From assembly GCF_002198735.1 (NCBI RefSeq), contig NZ_MWLO01000107.1:1-44268 (forward strand): a stretch of DNA of 44,268 bases. Direction: 5' to 3'. Positions 1 to 8,980 of the stretch are shown here, one piece after another; position 1 is the first letter of the stretch; every line of letters starts with the position of its first letter. The notes beneath the pieces are model-generated. The model saw nothing but the letters and a program-made list of their open reading frames with translations. It ran no database searches and was not told the origin of the DNA. The position numbers and the translations under genes are program-made. This DNA comes from Ideonella sp. A 288 (GTDB taxonomy: Bacteria > Pseudomonadota > Gammaproteobacteria > Burkholderiales > Burkholderiaceae_C).

Positions 1-438
1 GCTGCGGCTGCTGCGCCGGTGCACCAGCACCGTGTACTGGTCGTAGACCTGCACCACCTCGTCGCCGGTCTTGCCCTGCTGGCCGATGCCGCAGACGCGG
101 CAGCCCTTCTCGCGCAGGCGCAGCACCAGCGGCGCGAAGTCCGAGTCGGACGAGGCGATGACCACCACGTCGGGCCGCTCGGCGATGGCCAGGTCGATGG
201 CGTCGACGGCCATCGCGATGTCGGTGGAATTCTTGCCGGCCGAGATGTTGACGATCGGCCGGATCGAATGCGCCTTGAACAGCGCGCGGTGCTGCAGCGC
301 CGCCTCGGCGGTGCAGTAGGCCCGCCGCACATGCACCGCACCGTGCACCTCGCGCACATGCTCCACGGCCTGGGCCATCACGTCGGGCGACAGGTTGTCC
401 GCGTCGATGAGCAGCATCACCTTCTTCACGTCGTTCAT
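1..438 (-). CDS. NYN domain protein (LabA/DUF88-like), 3' end outside window
   Basis: The 146 visible residues have the NYN/PIN-like nuclease fold signature: a hydrophobic strand ending in LIDADNL (Asp12, Asp14), then [10 protein letters not shown] and SSDSDFAPL, which supply the usual acidic metal-binding cluster. Members of this family are putative metal-dependent RNases; the substrate here is unknown. The ATG at 436-438 overlaps the pyrC stop codon in the ATGA arrangement, so translation is probably coupled to pyrC. The C-terminal part runs off the left edge, so I cannot say whether an OST-HTH/LOTUS domain follows. The family assignment is firm; the cellular role is not known. Confidence 0.85.
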   Translation of the reverse strand, partial: MNDVKKVMLLIDADNLSPDVMAQAVEHVREVHGAVHVRRAYCTAEAALQHRALFKAHSIRPIVNISAGKNSTDIAMAVDAIDLAIAERPDVVVIASSDSDFAPLVLRLREKGCRVCGIGQQGKTGDEVVQVYDQYTVLVHRRSSRS

Positions 439-1466
439 GCCAGTCTCCAGGCCAGGGTCTCGCCGCCGCGCAGCGGCTTGAGCTGCGCGTCGCCGAAGGG
501 CACGCTGTCGGGCGGCGTCCAGGCCTCGCGCTTCAGGGTGACCGTGCCGCGGTTGCGCGGCAGGCCGTAGAAGGCGGGGCCGTGCACGCTGGCAAAGCCC
601 TCGAGCTTGTCCAGCGCGCCCGCGGCCTCGAAGGCCTCGGCATACAGCTCGAGCGCGCTCATCGCGGTGAAGCAGCCGGCGCCGCAGACCGAGGCCTCCT
701 TCATCACCGATGCGTGCGGCGCGCTGTCGGTGCCGAGGAAGAACTTCGCGCTGCCCGAGGTGGCCGCGACGACCAGCGCCTGGCGGTGCACCTCGCGCTT
801 GAGCACCGGCAGGCAGTAGTAGTGCGGCCGCAGCCCGCCCTGGAAGAGGGCGTTGCGGTTGTACAGCAGGTGGTGCGCGGTGACGGTGGCCGCGGTGTGT
901 GCGTCGGCCTCGGCCACGTACTGCGCGGCCTCCTTCGTCGTGATGTGCTCGAACACCACCTTCAACTCGGGGAAGTCGCGCCGCAACGGCTGCATCACCT
1001 GGTCGATGAAGACCGCCTCGCGGTCGAACAGGTCGACCGCCGGGTCGGTGACCTCGCCATGCACCAGCAGCAGCAGGCCCTCGCGCTGCATGGCCTCGAG
1101 CGCCGGGTAGGTCTTGCGCAGGTCGGTGACGCCGGCGTCGCTGTGGGTGGTGGCGCCGGCCGGGTAGAGCTTGAGCGCCACCACGCCGGCCGCCTTGGCG
1201 CGGGCGATCTCGTCGGGCGCGGTGTGGTCGGTGAGGTACAGCGTCATCAGCGGCGTGAAATCGGCGCGCGCCGGCAGCGCGTCGAGGATGCGCTGGCGAT
1301 AGGCCACGGCGGCCGCGGCGGTGGTGACCGGCGGCCGCAGGTTGGGCATGACGATCGCGCGGGCGAACTGCCGCGCGGTGTGCGGCAGCACGGCGGCCAT
1401 CGCGGCGCCATCGCGCAGGTGCAGGTGCCAGTCGTCGGGGCGGGTGATCGTGAGCGTGGAGACCAT
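435..1466 (-). CDS. pyrC: Dihydroorotase PyrC (class II)
   Basis: This enzyme catalyses the reversible cyclisation of carbamoyl aspartate to dihydroorotate in de novo pyrimidine synthesis, in the cytoplasm. The 343-residue length matches E. coli PyrC. Metal ligands are visible: HLHLRDG near the N-terminus (His14, His16), the probably carboxylated Lys99 in VALKLYPAG, His136 in VHGEV, His174 in FEHITT and Asp247 in [10 protein letters not shown]. The ATG at 1464-1466 has no good Shine-Dalgarno but begins exactly where the family begins. It lies 99 bp downstream of the amidase gene and overlaps the NYN gene by 4 bp. The leader can form alternative hairpins close to the start codon (see the 1467-1565 entry). 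Confidence 0.97.
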   Translation of the reverse strand: MVSTLTITRPDDWHLHLRDGAAMAAVLPHTARQFARAIVMPNLRPPVTTAAAAVAYRQRILDALPARADFTPLMTLYLTDHTAPDEIARAKAAGVVALKLYPAGATTHSDAGVTDLRKTYPALEAMQREGLLLLVHGEVTDPAVDLFDREAVFIDQVMQPLRRDFPELKVVFEHITTKEAAQYVAEADAHTAATVTAHHLLYNRNALFQGGLRPHYYCLPVLKREVHRQALVVAATSGSAKFFLGTDSAPHASVMKEASVCGAGCFTAMSALELYAEAFEAAGALDKLEGFASVHGPAFYGLPRNRGTVTLKREAWTPPDSVPFGDAQLKPLRGGETLAWRLA

Positions 1467-1565
1467 GGGGCGATTCTGGCATCCGAGGGGAAAGCCCCCC
1501 GCTCCGATCCCGGCGGCCCGCGCTCAGTGTTCCTTGCTCAGTGGTCCAAGCTCAGCGCCCGCCGC
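1467..1565 (-). promoter_or_regulatory. pyrC upstream region with competing hairpins
   Basis: Read on the pyrC strand, the leader contains GGGGGG-CTTT-CCCC (1500-1487), a short hairpin. The same G-run plus the next C (1498-1494, GGGGC) can instead pair with GCCCC at 1471-1467, immediately before the ATG. The two pairings are mutually exclusive and one would sequester the start. Enteric pyrC genes are known to be controlled by a leader hairpin that blocks initiation when pyrimidines are abundant. Applying that to this gene is inference, and no start site or Shine-Dalgarno is evident. Confidence 0.3.
1522..1555. repeat. Three GCTCAG direct repeats at 14-bp spacing
   Basis: GCTCAG occurs at 1522, 1536 and 1550, exactly 14 bp apart. 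The first two 14-mers, GCTCAGTGTTCCTT and GCTCAGTGGTCCAA, agree at 11 of 14 positions. The block lies between the amidase stop and the pyrC start. It could be a phased protein-binding array, a remnant of tandem duplication, or chance in an unconstrained spacer. Confidence 0.45.
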
Positions 1566-2795
1566 TCACGCCAGGCGCTGCCACAGGCGCCGCGCCAGCG
1601 ACACCAGCGCGCGGTCGCTGCCCGCCGGCCCCAGCAGCGACAGGCCGATCGGCGCCTCACTGGCGCCCGGCCACGGCAGGCTCACCTGCGGCAGCCCGGC
1701 CAGGCCCGCCACGCAGGTGATGGCCATGGTGCGCAGCCGCACCGCATCGACCTGCGCGGGGTCGGCGTCGCGCCGGGGCGCCAGGCTGGCCGCCGAGGGC
1801 AACAGCGCCACGCCGTCGGCACCCAGCCAGGCGCGCACGCGGCCTCGGATGGCCCGGACCTCGGCGTCGGCGCGCGCCGACGTTTCGGCGTCGATGCCGC
1901 TGGCGATGGCAAAGCGCCCGGCGATCGCCGGCCCGAAGGTGGGCCGGTGCCGCGTGATCCAGTCGCCGTGGGCGAGCCAGGCCTCGCGGGCACTGTGGGT
2001 CGCGTACACCGTGCGCCAGCGCTCCAGCGCATCGCCGGCCGCCACCTCGCTGCGTTGGGGCGACGTGCCGACCAGGGCCGAAAGGTGGGCCAGGGCCGCC
2101 GCCAGCGGCGCCTGGAACGGCGCCTCGGCCAGCTGCCACGCATCGGCAGGGCACAGCAGGTGCACCGGCTGCCAGCCGCTGGGCGGCAGCAGCACGTCGG
2201 CGACGCGCTCGAAGACCTCGCCGTCATCGGCCAGCCAGGTGACCGTGTCGTACGACGGGCTCAGCGGCACCAGGCCGGCCCGCGGCAGCAAGTCGTGCGT
2301 GGTGCGCAGTCCCCACAGACCGCAGTAGCTGGCCGGCACACGCGTGGAGCCGCCGGTGTCGGTGCCCAGGGCGAAGTCGACCAGCCGCGCCGCCGCCGCG
2401 GCCGCCGAGCCGCTGGACGAGCCGCCGGTGACGCGGTCGATGGCACGCCGATTGAGCGGCGCGCCGTGGTGGTGGTTGTCGCCGTGCAGGCTGTAGGCCA
2501 GCTCGTCGGTGATCACCTTGCCGGCCAGCGTGGCCCCGGCGTCGAGCAGGGTCTGCACGGTGGGATTCGTGGCCGCGGCCGGGCCATGAGTGGCCTGCCA
2601 GGTGGGGTTGCCGGCGCCGGTGACATGGCCGGCGACATCGAACAGGTCCTTGGCCGCGAAGCGCAGGCCGGCCAGCGGGCCGGACGGTGCCCCGGGCACG
2701 ATGAAGCGGCCATGTGGCACCCAGGCGCCGACGCGGTCGTCGATGTCGAAGGCCGGCGCCTCCGCGCGGGCCACATCGATGGGCGCCGCGCTCAT
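1566..2795 (-). CDS. Amidase (amidase signature family)
   Basis: A 409-residue amidase-signature hydrolase. The Ser-cisSer-Lys triad is readable: Lys49 in AAKDLFDVAG, the cis-serine in TGGSSSGS (about Ser126), and the nucleophile Ser150 in GTDTGGSTR, 24 residues later as usual for the family. These enzymes hydrolyse carboxamides or ureides to acid and ammonia; the substrate is not predictable. The start at 2793-2795 is chosen because it overlaps the stop of the upstream deacetylase in an ATGA junction. The frame stays open further upstream, but that stretch is the shadow of the deacetylase. Third gene of the SnoaL-deacetylase-amidase operon. At about 410 residues it is shorter than GatA-type proteins (about 480) and lacks a fused C-terminal domain like that of AtzF. 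Confidence 0.9.
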   Translation of the reverse strand: MSAAPIDVARAEAPAFDIDDRVGAWVPHGRFIVPGAPSGPLAGLRFAAKDLFDVAGHVTGAGNPTWQATHGPAAATNPTVQTLLDAGATLAGKVITDELAYSLHGDNHHHGAPLNRRAIDRVTGGSSSGSAAAAAARLVDFALGTDTGGSTRVPASYCGLWGLRTTHDLLPRAGLVPLSPSYDTVTWLADDGEVFERVADVLLPPSGWQPVHLLCPADAWQLAEAPFQAPLAAALAHLSALVGTSPQRSEVAAGDALERWRTVYATHSAREAWLAHGDWITRHRPTFGPAIAGRFAIASGIDAETSARADAEVRAIRGRVRAWLGADGVALLPSAASLAPRRDADPAQVDAVRLRTMAITCVAGLAGLPQVSLPWPGASEAPIGLSLLGPAGSDRALVSLARRLWQRLA

Positions 2796-3715
2796 GCGAA
2801 CCACGCTGGGTGGTCCTGCGCCAGTGCGGCGACATGGTCGCAGATGGCCCCGGGGGTGGTGGCCCACACCTGCCCGCCGTCGCGCGCCGCGGCCACGCGC
2901 TGCAGCGCGCGGCGCAGGTGGCGCAGGCGGTAGGGCTGGCCGACGATGTAGGGGTGCAGCGCGATGCCCATCACCAGCGGCTGGGTGCGCGACTGCTCGA
3001 GCATCTCGTCGAGCTGGTCGACGATGAGCTGCGCGAAATCCTTGCAGTCCATCTGGCGGGTCACGATCATCGGGATGTCGTTGAGCTCCTGCGGGTAGGG
3101 CACGGCCCACAGCGGGGCGCCGCTGCGCGTGCGCATCGGCATCGGCTGGTCGTCGTGGCACCAGTTCAGTGTGTAGCGGTAGCCGGTCTCGGCCAGCAGG
3201 TCGGGCGTGACGCGGCTCTCCGAGATCCACGGCGACAGCCAGCCGGCCGGCGCCTGGCCGCCCGCGGCCTGCAGGCGCTCGCGGCAGCCCAGCAGCAGCG
3301 CGCGCTCGTCGGCCTCGGCCATGTCGCCCTGGCGCTCGGCGTTGGTGTGGCCGTGACCGACCAGTTCGTCGCCGCGCGCGATGCAGGCGGCCACCAGTTC
3401 GGGGGCGTGGTCGCAGAGCACGGTGTTGATGAGCGCGGCGGCCGGCAGGCCCAGCTGATCGAAGAGCTCGAGGCAGCGCCAGGCACCGACCCGGTTGCCG
3501 TACTCGCGCCACGCGTGGTTCAGCACGTCGGGCTCGGGCGAGGCCGGGCCGAGGCGCGCGCCCAGGCCCTCGCCGAAGGCGAAGTGCTCGAGGTTGAAGC
3601 CCAGGTACACCGCCAGCCCGGCGCCGCCGGGCCAGCGGTAGTCGGGCCGCCGGGTGATGGGCCGGTAGTCGAACCGGCCATGGTCGGGCAGCGCACCGCG
3701 GTAGGGCGTGGTCAT
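2792..3715 (-). CDS. Polysaccharide deacetylase family protein (PuuE/allantoinase-like)
   Basis: A 307-residue NodB-homology protein related to metal-independent allantoinase PuuE and carbohydrate-esterase-4-like hydrolases. It has the family features RWPGGAGLAVYLGFNLEH near residues 27-44, GDELVGHGHTNAE (His121, His123), a GWLSPWISES core and the late segment MGIALHPYIVGQP. No signal peptide is seen, so it is probably cytoplasmic, which fits a small C-N substrate better than a polysaccharide. It lies 10 bp after the SnoaL-like gene and overlaps the amidase start by 4 bp. The context suggests successive hydrolysis of an amide or ureide compound. Family placement is firm; allantoinase activity is only one possibility. 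Confidence 0.85.
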   Translation of the reverse strand: MTTPYRGALPDHGRFDYRPITRRPDYRWPGGAGLAVYLGFNLEHFAFGEGLGARLGPASPEPDVLNHAWREYGNRVGAWRCLELFDQLGLPAAALINTVLCDHAPELVAACIARGDELVGHGHTNAERQGDMAEADERALLLGCRERLQAAGGQAPAGWLSPWISESRVTPDLLAETGYRYTLNWCHDDQPMPMRTRSGAPLWAVPYPQELNDIPMIVTRQMDCKDFAQLIVDQLDEMLEQSRTQPLVMGIALHPYIVGQPYRLRHLRRALQRVAAARDGGQVWATTPGAICDHVAALAQDHPAWFA

Positions 3716-3725
3716 CGTCGCGCCT

Positions 3726-4163
3726 TCACAGGGTGGCCAGTCCGGCGCGCACCATCAGCCATTCGGCGCTGTCGTTCCAAACCTCCATGCGGGTGATCAG
3801 GCCATGCCGCACCACATAGCGGTCGACGTAGCGGTTGCCTTCGAAGGCCGTGCCGTCGGGCCACTCGCCGTACAGGCTGCCCAGGCTGTAGACCACGGTC
3901 TCGTCCTCGGTGCCGCCAGCCACGGTCTCGGTGCGTTCCACACGCTTCTTCACCCAGCGGTAGCGCCCCGCGTTGAAGGCCGCACACTCGGCCGGGTCGC
4001 TCATCGCCCGGCCACCGGTGAAGCGGATGCGCAGGTCGGGCGCCACCAGGGTGCGCGCGGCGTCGGGGTCCGGGATCATGAGCAGGCGCAGGTACTCGTC
4101 GACCACCGCGGCGGCCTTGCACTCGGGTGGGGCGGCGGTGGCGCGGCGGCTGTCGTCGGGCAT
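3726..4163 (-). CDS. SnoaL-like / NTF2-fold protein
   Basis: A 145-residue protein with the NTF2-like (SnoaL) pattern: an N-terminal helix ending VDEYLRLLMIPDPDAARTL, then LAPDL-type strand segments, a central GRYRWVKKRVERTE stretch and the terminal ITRMEVWNDSAEW strand. Such small alpha+beta cone proteins are isomerases, dehydratases or ligand-binding subunits. I chose the ATG at 4161-4163 over an upstream in-frame start because AGGAG precedes it at proper spacing (AGGAGACCCG) and homology begins after it. It is the first gene of the operon with the deacetylase and amidase, so it may act on the same substrate. Function is otherwise unknown. Confidence 0.8.
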   Translation of the reverse strand: MPDDSRRATAAPPECKAAAVVDEYLRLLMIPDPDAARTLVAPDLRIRFTGGRAMSDPAECAAFNAGRYRWVKKRVERTETVAGGTEDETVVYSLGSLYGEWPDGTAFEGNRYVDRYVVRHGLITRMEVWNDSAEWLMVRAGLATL

Positions 4164-4570
4164 CGGGTCTCCTGGGGTCGGCACCGCGCCGGGGCGCCGG
4201 CGCATCGTCGACGTGAGCAATCGGCGTGCCGACGTCCGACGCGGGCCGGCCAGGCGGACGCAAGACGGACCACGGCGACCAGCGGCCCGCACACAGTGGT
4301 TTCGGCCGAGAACTTTGCGGGCAAACCCTTATCCAGCGCGACGCCTGTTCGGCAGTTCATGTGCCCTGTGCATGACCCCATGCTACGTAGAACCGACAAG
4401 CTGCGCATGCTTCTTGCCTCCCTATACTCGCCCACGCTTTGCACCGGCCATCCTGGTGCATCGCGTGCAACAGGCCCCACCCGGCCAGCCTCGATGAACC
4501 GATCCACCACCCTGGTTCGTTCGCCGGCAGCGGGCCGAGAGCCATCACAGACCAACCGGAGTTGCTGCTT
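4164..4570. promoter_or_regulatory. Divergent promoter region, SnoaL operon / aap operon
   Basis: This 407-bp gene-free region must hold promoters for both divergent operons. Toward aapJ there is a -10-like TATACT at 4423-4428 without a convincing -35. Just downstream is a perfect inverted repeat TGCACC-N9-GGTGCA (4440-4460), with an additional TTGCAC/GTGCAA pair (4439-4444 and 4465-4470). The half-site resembles NtrC half-sites, but the spacing is longer than the usual NtrC box, so I do not call it one. The half nearest the SnoaL gene shows nothing clear apart from its Shine-Dalgarno. Confidence 0.4.
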
Positions 4571-5608
4571 ATGAATCACATCACTGCCAAGGCCCTGCTG
4601 ACCAGCGTTTGCACCACAGCGGTGCTCGGCCTGGCGGCACTGCCCGCCCAAGCGGGCAAGACCATCGAAGCCATCAAGGCCCGCGGCCAGCTGGTCTGCG
4701 GTGTCAACGTCGGTCTGGCGGGCTTCTCCGCCGCCGACAGCCAGGGCAACTGGTCCGGTCTCGACGTCGACGTCTGCAAGGCCATCGCCGCGGCCCTGGT
4801 CGGCGACGCCACCAAGGTGAAGTACGTGCCGCTGGGCGCGCAGCAGCGCTTCACCGCACTGCAGTCGGGCGAGATCGACATCCTGTCGCGCAACACCACC
4901 TGGACGCTCACCCGCGACGCCTCGCTGGGCATGCACTTCACCAACACCACCTACTACGATGGCCAGGGCTTCATGGTGCCGTCCAAGGGCAAGGTCAAGA
5001 GCGCCAAGCAGCTGAAGGGCGCCACCGTCTGCGTGCAGTCGGGCACCACCACCGAGAAGAACCTCACCGACTTCTCGCGCGCCAACAAGCTCGACATCAA
5101 GCCCGTGGTGTTCGAGAAGGTCGAGGCCGCCACCGGCGCCTACTTCGCCGGCCGCTGCCAGGCCTACACCACCGACGCGTCGGGCCTGGCCTCGGTGCGC
5201 AACAAGGAAGCCAAGAACCCGGCCGACCACCTGATCCTGCCCGAGCTGATCTCGAAGGAGCCGCTCGGCCCGAGCGTGCGCCGCGGCGACGACGAGTTCT
5301 ATGCCATCGCCAAGTGGGTGATCTTTGCGCTGATCGAGGCCGAGGAGTACGGCATCACGCAGGCCAACGTCGACCAGCAGAAGACCAGCACCGACCCGGT
5401 GGTGGGCCGCATCCTGGGCACCGCCGAAGACACCGGCAAGCTGCTCGGCCTGGACAAGGAATGGGCCGCCCGCGCCATCAAGGCCGTGGGCAACTATGGC
5501 GAGATCTTCGAGCGCAACGTCGGCCCGAAGTCGCCGCTGGGCCTGCCGCGTGGCGTGAACAACCTCTGGAACAAGGGCGGCATCATGTACGCCCCGCCGG
5601 TGCGCTGA
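4571..5608 (+). CDS. aapJ: General L-amino-acid ABC transporter, periplasmic binding protein AapJ
   Basis: A 345-residue solute-binding protein of the AapJ/BztA group. It opens with a signal peptide (positively charged start, hydrophobic core, cleavage after AQA near residue 27). The mature part shows GQLVCGVNVGLAGFS, then GLDVDVCKAIAAAL, LQSGEIDILSRNTTWTLTRD and CVQSGTTTEKN, typical of this family. It captures polar L-amino acids in the periplasm and delivers them to AapQM. The ATG at 4571 gives a clean signal peptide; the open frame further upstream lies in the promoter region. It is first in aapJQMP and separated from aapQ by a 121-bp spacer with a stable hairpin. Confidence 0.95.
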   Translation: MNHITAKALLTSVCTTAVLGLAALPAQAGKTIEAIKARGQLVCGVNVGLAGFSAADSQGNWSGLDVDVCKAIAAALVGDATKVKYVPLGAQQRFTALQSGEIDILSRNTTWTLTRDASLGMHFTNTTYYDGQGFMVPSKGKVKSAKQLKGATVCVQSGTTTEKNLTDFSRANKLDIKPVVFEKVEAATGAYFAGRCQAYTTDASGLASVRNKEAKNPADHLILPELISKEPLGPSVRRGDDEFYAIAKWVIFALIEAEEYGITQANVDQQKTSTDPVVGRILGTAEDTGKLLGLDKEWAARAIKAVGNYGEIFERNVGPKSPLGLPRGVNNLWNKGGIMYAPPVR

Positions 5609-5635
5609 TCGCACGCCACCCTTCGGCCTGAGCCC

Positions 5636-5668
5636 GGAGCCGCGCCCTCACCCCGATGGTGCGGCTCC
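5636..5668 (+). terminator. Intercistronic hairpin between aapJ and aapQ
   Basis: Perfect 8-bp arms GGAGCCGC (5636-5643) and GCGGCTCC (5661-5668) enclose a 17-nt loop in which ACC/GGT can add further pairs. No U-run follows. Such structures after binding-protein genes commonly stabilise the upstream mRNA or cause partial termination, giving more binding protein than permease. That role here is inferred. Confidence 0.55.
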
Positions 5669-5729
5669 AGACTCCCCTCCCCCTGATTCCTCTGCAGCCG
5701 CCACCGTGGCAGGTTGAAGGAGCGAAGCC

Positions 5730-6911
5730 ATGACGGCACGAGCCGCCCCCCCCAAGAGACGCGACTGGTCGCTGCGCAGCCGTGCCGTGCGCGGCGTGCT
5801 GTACCAGGTGCTGGCCCTCGGCCTGATCGTGATGGCCGTCTGGTTCCTCGCGCACAACACGCTCGAGAACATGCGCGTGCGCGGCATCCAGAGCGGCTTC
5901 GACTTCCTGACCAGCCCGGCCGGCTTCGACATCGGCGAGCTGATGATCCCGTACGAGTCGGTCGACCCGTACTGGCGGGCCTTCCTGGTCGGCATCGTCA
6001 ACACGCTGCGCGTGGCCATCATCGGCATCGTGCTCACCACGGTGCTGGGCACGCTGCTGGGCATCGGCCGCTTCTCCAACAACGCGCTGGTGCGCGGGCT
6101 GTGCTATGCCTACGTCGAGCTGTTCCGCAACATCCCGGTGCTGCTGCAACTGCTGGTGTGGTACCTGCTGCTCACCGAGTGGCTGCCCGATCCGGGCGAG
6201 CCGCTGTCGCTGTTCGGCCTGTTCTACCTGAGCAAGGGCGGCCTCAACTACCCGGTGCCGGTGTGGGGCCTGGGCCAGGGGCTGGCGGCCATCGGCATGC
6301 TGGTGGGCGCGGGCCTCGCATGGGGCTGGGCCTGGCAGGCGCGCAAGCTGTTCGAGCAGACCGGCCAGGTGCGGCCGGTGCTGCTGCCGGCCATCGCGCT
6401 GATCCTGGTCTGTGGCGTCGCCGGCTGGGCCCTCGGCGGCGCGCCAGCGGCCTGGAACATCCCCAAGCCGGCCGATGTGTCGGTGGAGGGCGGCAGCGCG
6501 CTGACGCCCGAGTTCATCTCGGTGCTGATGGGGCTGGTGTTCTACACCTCCGCCTTCGTGGCCGAGGTGGTGCGCGCGGGCATCCAGTCGGTGCCCCGCG
6601 GGCAGTCCGAGGCCTCGGGCGCGCTGGGCCTGTCCAAGGGCAACCAGATGCGCCTGGTGGTGCTGCCGCAGGCACTGCGCGTGATCATCCCGCCGATCAC
6701 CAATCAGTACCTCAACCTGACCAAGAATTCGTCGCTGGCGGTGGCCATCGGCTACCCCGACCTGGTGTCCATCTCCAACACCGCGATCAACCAGACCGGG
6801 CGCGCGGTGGAGTGCATCGCGATCATCATGCTGGTGTACCTGACCACCTCGCTGGCCACCTCGGGCCTGATGAACTGGTACAACCAGCGCGCGGCGATCA
6901 AGGAGCGGTGA
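5730..6911 (+). CDS. aapQ: Amino-acid ABC transporter permease AapQ
   Basis: A 393-residue inner-membrane permease. The N-terminal TM segment (about residues 27-46) is followed by a long periplasmic/linker part, further hydrophobic helices, and the binding-protein-dependent transport domain with the EAA loop near [20 protein letters not shown] (about residues 285-304). The protein is larger than HisM/GlnP types, as usual for AapQ. With AapM it forms the channel driven by AapP. The ATG at 5730 follows AAGGAG at suitable distance. The stop TGA at 6909-6911 abuts the GTG start of aapM, so the two permeases are translationally linked. Confidence 0.95.
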   Translation: MTARAAPPKRRDWSLRSRAVRGVLYQVLALGLIVMAVWFLAHNTLENMRVRGIQSGFDFLTSPAGFDIGELMIPYESVDPYWRAFLVGIVNTLRVAIIGIVLTTVLGTLLGIGRFSNNALVRGLCYAYVELFRNIPVLLQLLVWYLLLTEWLPDPGEPLSLFGLFYLSKGGLNYPVPVWGLGQGLAAIGMLVGAGLAWGWAWQARKLFEQTGQVRPVLLPAIALILVCGVAGWALGGAPAAWNIPKPADVSVEGGSALTPEFISVLMGLVFYTSAFVAEVVRAGIQSVPRGQSEASGALGLSKGNQMRLVVLPQALRVIIPPITNQYLNLTKNSSLAVAIGYPDLVSISNTAINQTGRAVECIAIIMLVYLTTSLATSGLMNWYNQRAAIKER

Positions 6912-8024
6912 GTGGCCACGACCCAATCGACCTTCCAGCCGATCGCTCCGCGACCGGCCCCCATCCGCACCGAGGGCCTGGTGCCCTGGGTGCGCCACAA
7001 TCTGTTCGGCAACCTGCCCAGCGCCGTCGTCACGCTGGCCCTGCTGGCCCTGGCCTTGTGGGTGCTGCCCGGCCTGGTGAACTGGGGCATCACCAAGGCG
7101 GTGTTCGCCGCCAACGCCGACCAGTGCCAGGCCGCTCGCGGCATCGGCGCCTGCTGGGGTGTCGTGAACGAGAAGTTCCGCATCATCATCTTCGGCCGCT
7201 ACCCCTTCGACCAGCAATGGCGCCCCGAAGTGGCCACGATCGCGCTGGTGGCGCTGCTGGTGGCGAGCTGCGTTCGCAGCTTCTGGAAGCCCTGGCTGGT
7301 GCTGCTGTGGGTGGCCGTGCTGGCGCTGTTCTTCGTGCTGATGAAGGGCGGCGTGATGGGCCTGTCGCCGGTCGAGACCGACCGCTGGGGCGGCCTGCCG
7401 CTGACCATCATGCTGGCCACGCTGTCGATCGTCTTCGCCTTCCCGCTGTCGGTGGCGGTGGCGCTGGGCCGGCGCAGCAAGATGCCGGCGATCAAGACCA
7501 TCTGCGTGATCTACGTCGAGCTGATCCGCGGCGTGCCGCTGATCAGCGTGCTGTTCATGGCCAGCTTCATGTTCCCGCTGTTCATGCCGCCGGGCACCAG
7601 CATCGACGTGCTGCTGCGCGTGCTGGTGGGCATCACGCTGTTCGCTGCGGCCTACATGGCCGAGATCGTGCGCGGCGGCCTGCAGGCCATCCCCAAGGGC
7701 CAGCAGGAAGCGGCCGACACGCTGGGACTCACCTACTGGCAGGCCCAGCGCAAGATCATCCTGCCGCAGGCGCTGGCGCTGGTGGTGCCGGGCGTCATGA
7801 ACAACTTCATCTCGATCTTCAAGGACACCTCGCTGGTGACCATCGTCAGCCTCTACGAGCTGACCGGCGCGATGGGCCTGGCGCTCAACTCCGACAGCAA
7901 CTGGCGGCCGTTCAAGATCGAGGCCTACCTGTTCATCGCGGCCATCTACTTTGCGTTCTGCTTCTCGATGTCCCGCTACAGCCTGTGGATCGAGAAGCGG
8001 CTGTCGTTGAGCAAAAACCGTTGA
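6912..8024 (+). CDS. aapM: Amino-acid ABC transporter permease AapM
   Basis: A 370-residue permease, the partner of AapQ. The first TM lies near residues 36-58, more hydrophobic segments lie near 100-145, and the conserved permease domain occupies the C-terminal half with the EAA loop [20 protein letters not shown] (about residues 252-271). It starts with GTG directly after the aapQ stop; AGGAG at 6901-6905 lies inside the end of aapQ and serves as ribosome-binding site. The last helix and KRLSL tail match AapM ends. Family and role are firm. Confidence 0.95.
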   Translation: MATTQSTFQPIAPRPAPIRTEGLVPWVRHNLFGNLPSAVVTLALLALALWVLPGLVNWGITKAVFAANADQCQAARGIGACWGVVNEKFRIIIFGRYPFDQQWRPEVATIALVALLVASCVRSFWKPWLVLLWVAVLALFFVLMKGGVMGLSPVETDRWGGLPLTIMLATLSIVFAFPLSVAVALGRRSKMPAIKTICVIYVELIRGVPLISVLFMASFMFPLFMPPGTSIDVLLRVLVGITLFAAAYMAEIVRGGLQAIPKGQQEAADTLGLTYWQAQRKIILPQALALVVPGVMNNFISIFKDTSLVTIVSLYELTGAMGLALNSDSNWRPFKIEAYLFIAAIYFAFCFSMSRYSLWIEKRLSLSKNR

Positions 8025-8044
8025 CCGTCGAAGGAATCGAACAC

Positions 8045-8788
<744 letters not shown>

Positions 8789-8854
8789 CGGTCCTGCCGT
8801 CGGGGTGAGCCTCCCGGCCCGGCGGACCGGCGAGCGACCGGGTCGAGTCGCATC

Positions 8855-8880
8855 GGGCCGCCTCGCACCCCCGGCGGCCC
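8855..8880 (+). terminator. Hairpin after aapP, possible terminator
   Basis: Perfect 8-bp arms GGGCCGCC (8855-8862) and GGCGGCCC (8873-8880) with a 10-nt loop, 66 bp after the aapP stop. There is no T-tract, only CTTT further on, so intrinsic termination is uncertain. Confidence 0.35.
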
Positions 8881-8914
8881 CGACCGCCGGACGACTTTCG
8901 ACCGCCGGTTGCGA

Positions 8915-8931
8915 CATGACCATCAGTCATG
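8915..8931. promoter_or_regulatory. Inverted repeat CATGAC-N5-GTCATG, possible operator
   Basis: A perfect 6-bp inverted repeat with a 5-bp spacer, 49 bp before the start of the uncharacterised gene at 8981. Size and position suit a dimeric repressor (TetR/MarR/GntR type). No regulator gene is adjacent. Confidence 0.4.
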
Positions 8932-8980
8932 GCCTCGCTGAAGCCGTCGACCTAAGCTCGCGGCCACGGAGGTACCCCTC

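Noticed and set aside
582-2933. 783-residue open frame on the plus strand opposite pyrC and the amidase
   Set aside because: Runs antisense across two recognised genes; low-complexity Arg/Gly/His composition typical of a GC-rich shadow.
2796-3512. N-terminal extension of the amidase
   Set aside because: The frame stays open upstream but there it overlaps the deacetylase out of frame; the ATGA junction gives the real start.
4439-4471. NtrC box upstream of aapJ
   Set aside because: Half-sites resemble NtrC sites, but the 9-bp spacer is longer than the usual arrangement and no sigma-54 promoter is seen nearby.
4439-4570. N-terminal extension of AapJ by 44 residues
   Set aside because: It would place the signal peptide internally and lies in the promoter region; ATG at 4571 gives a normal signal peptide.
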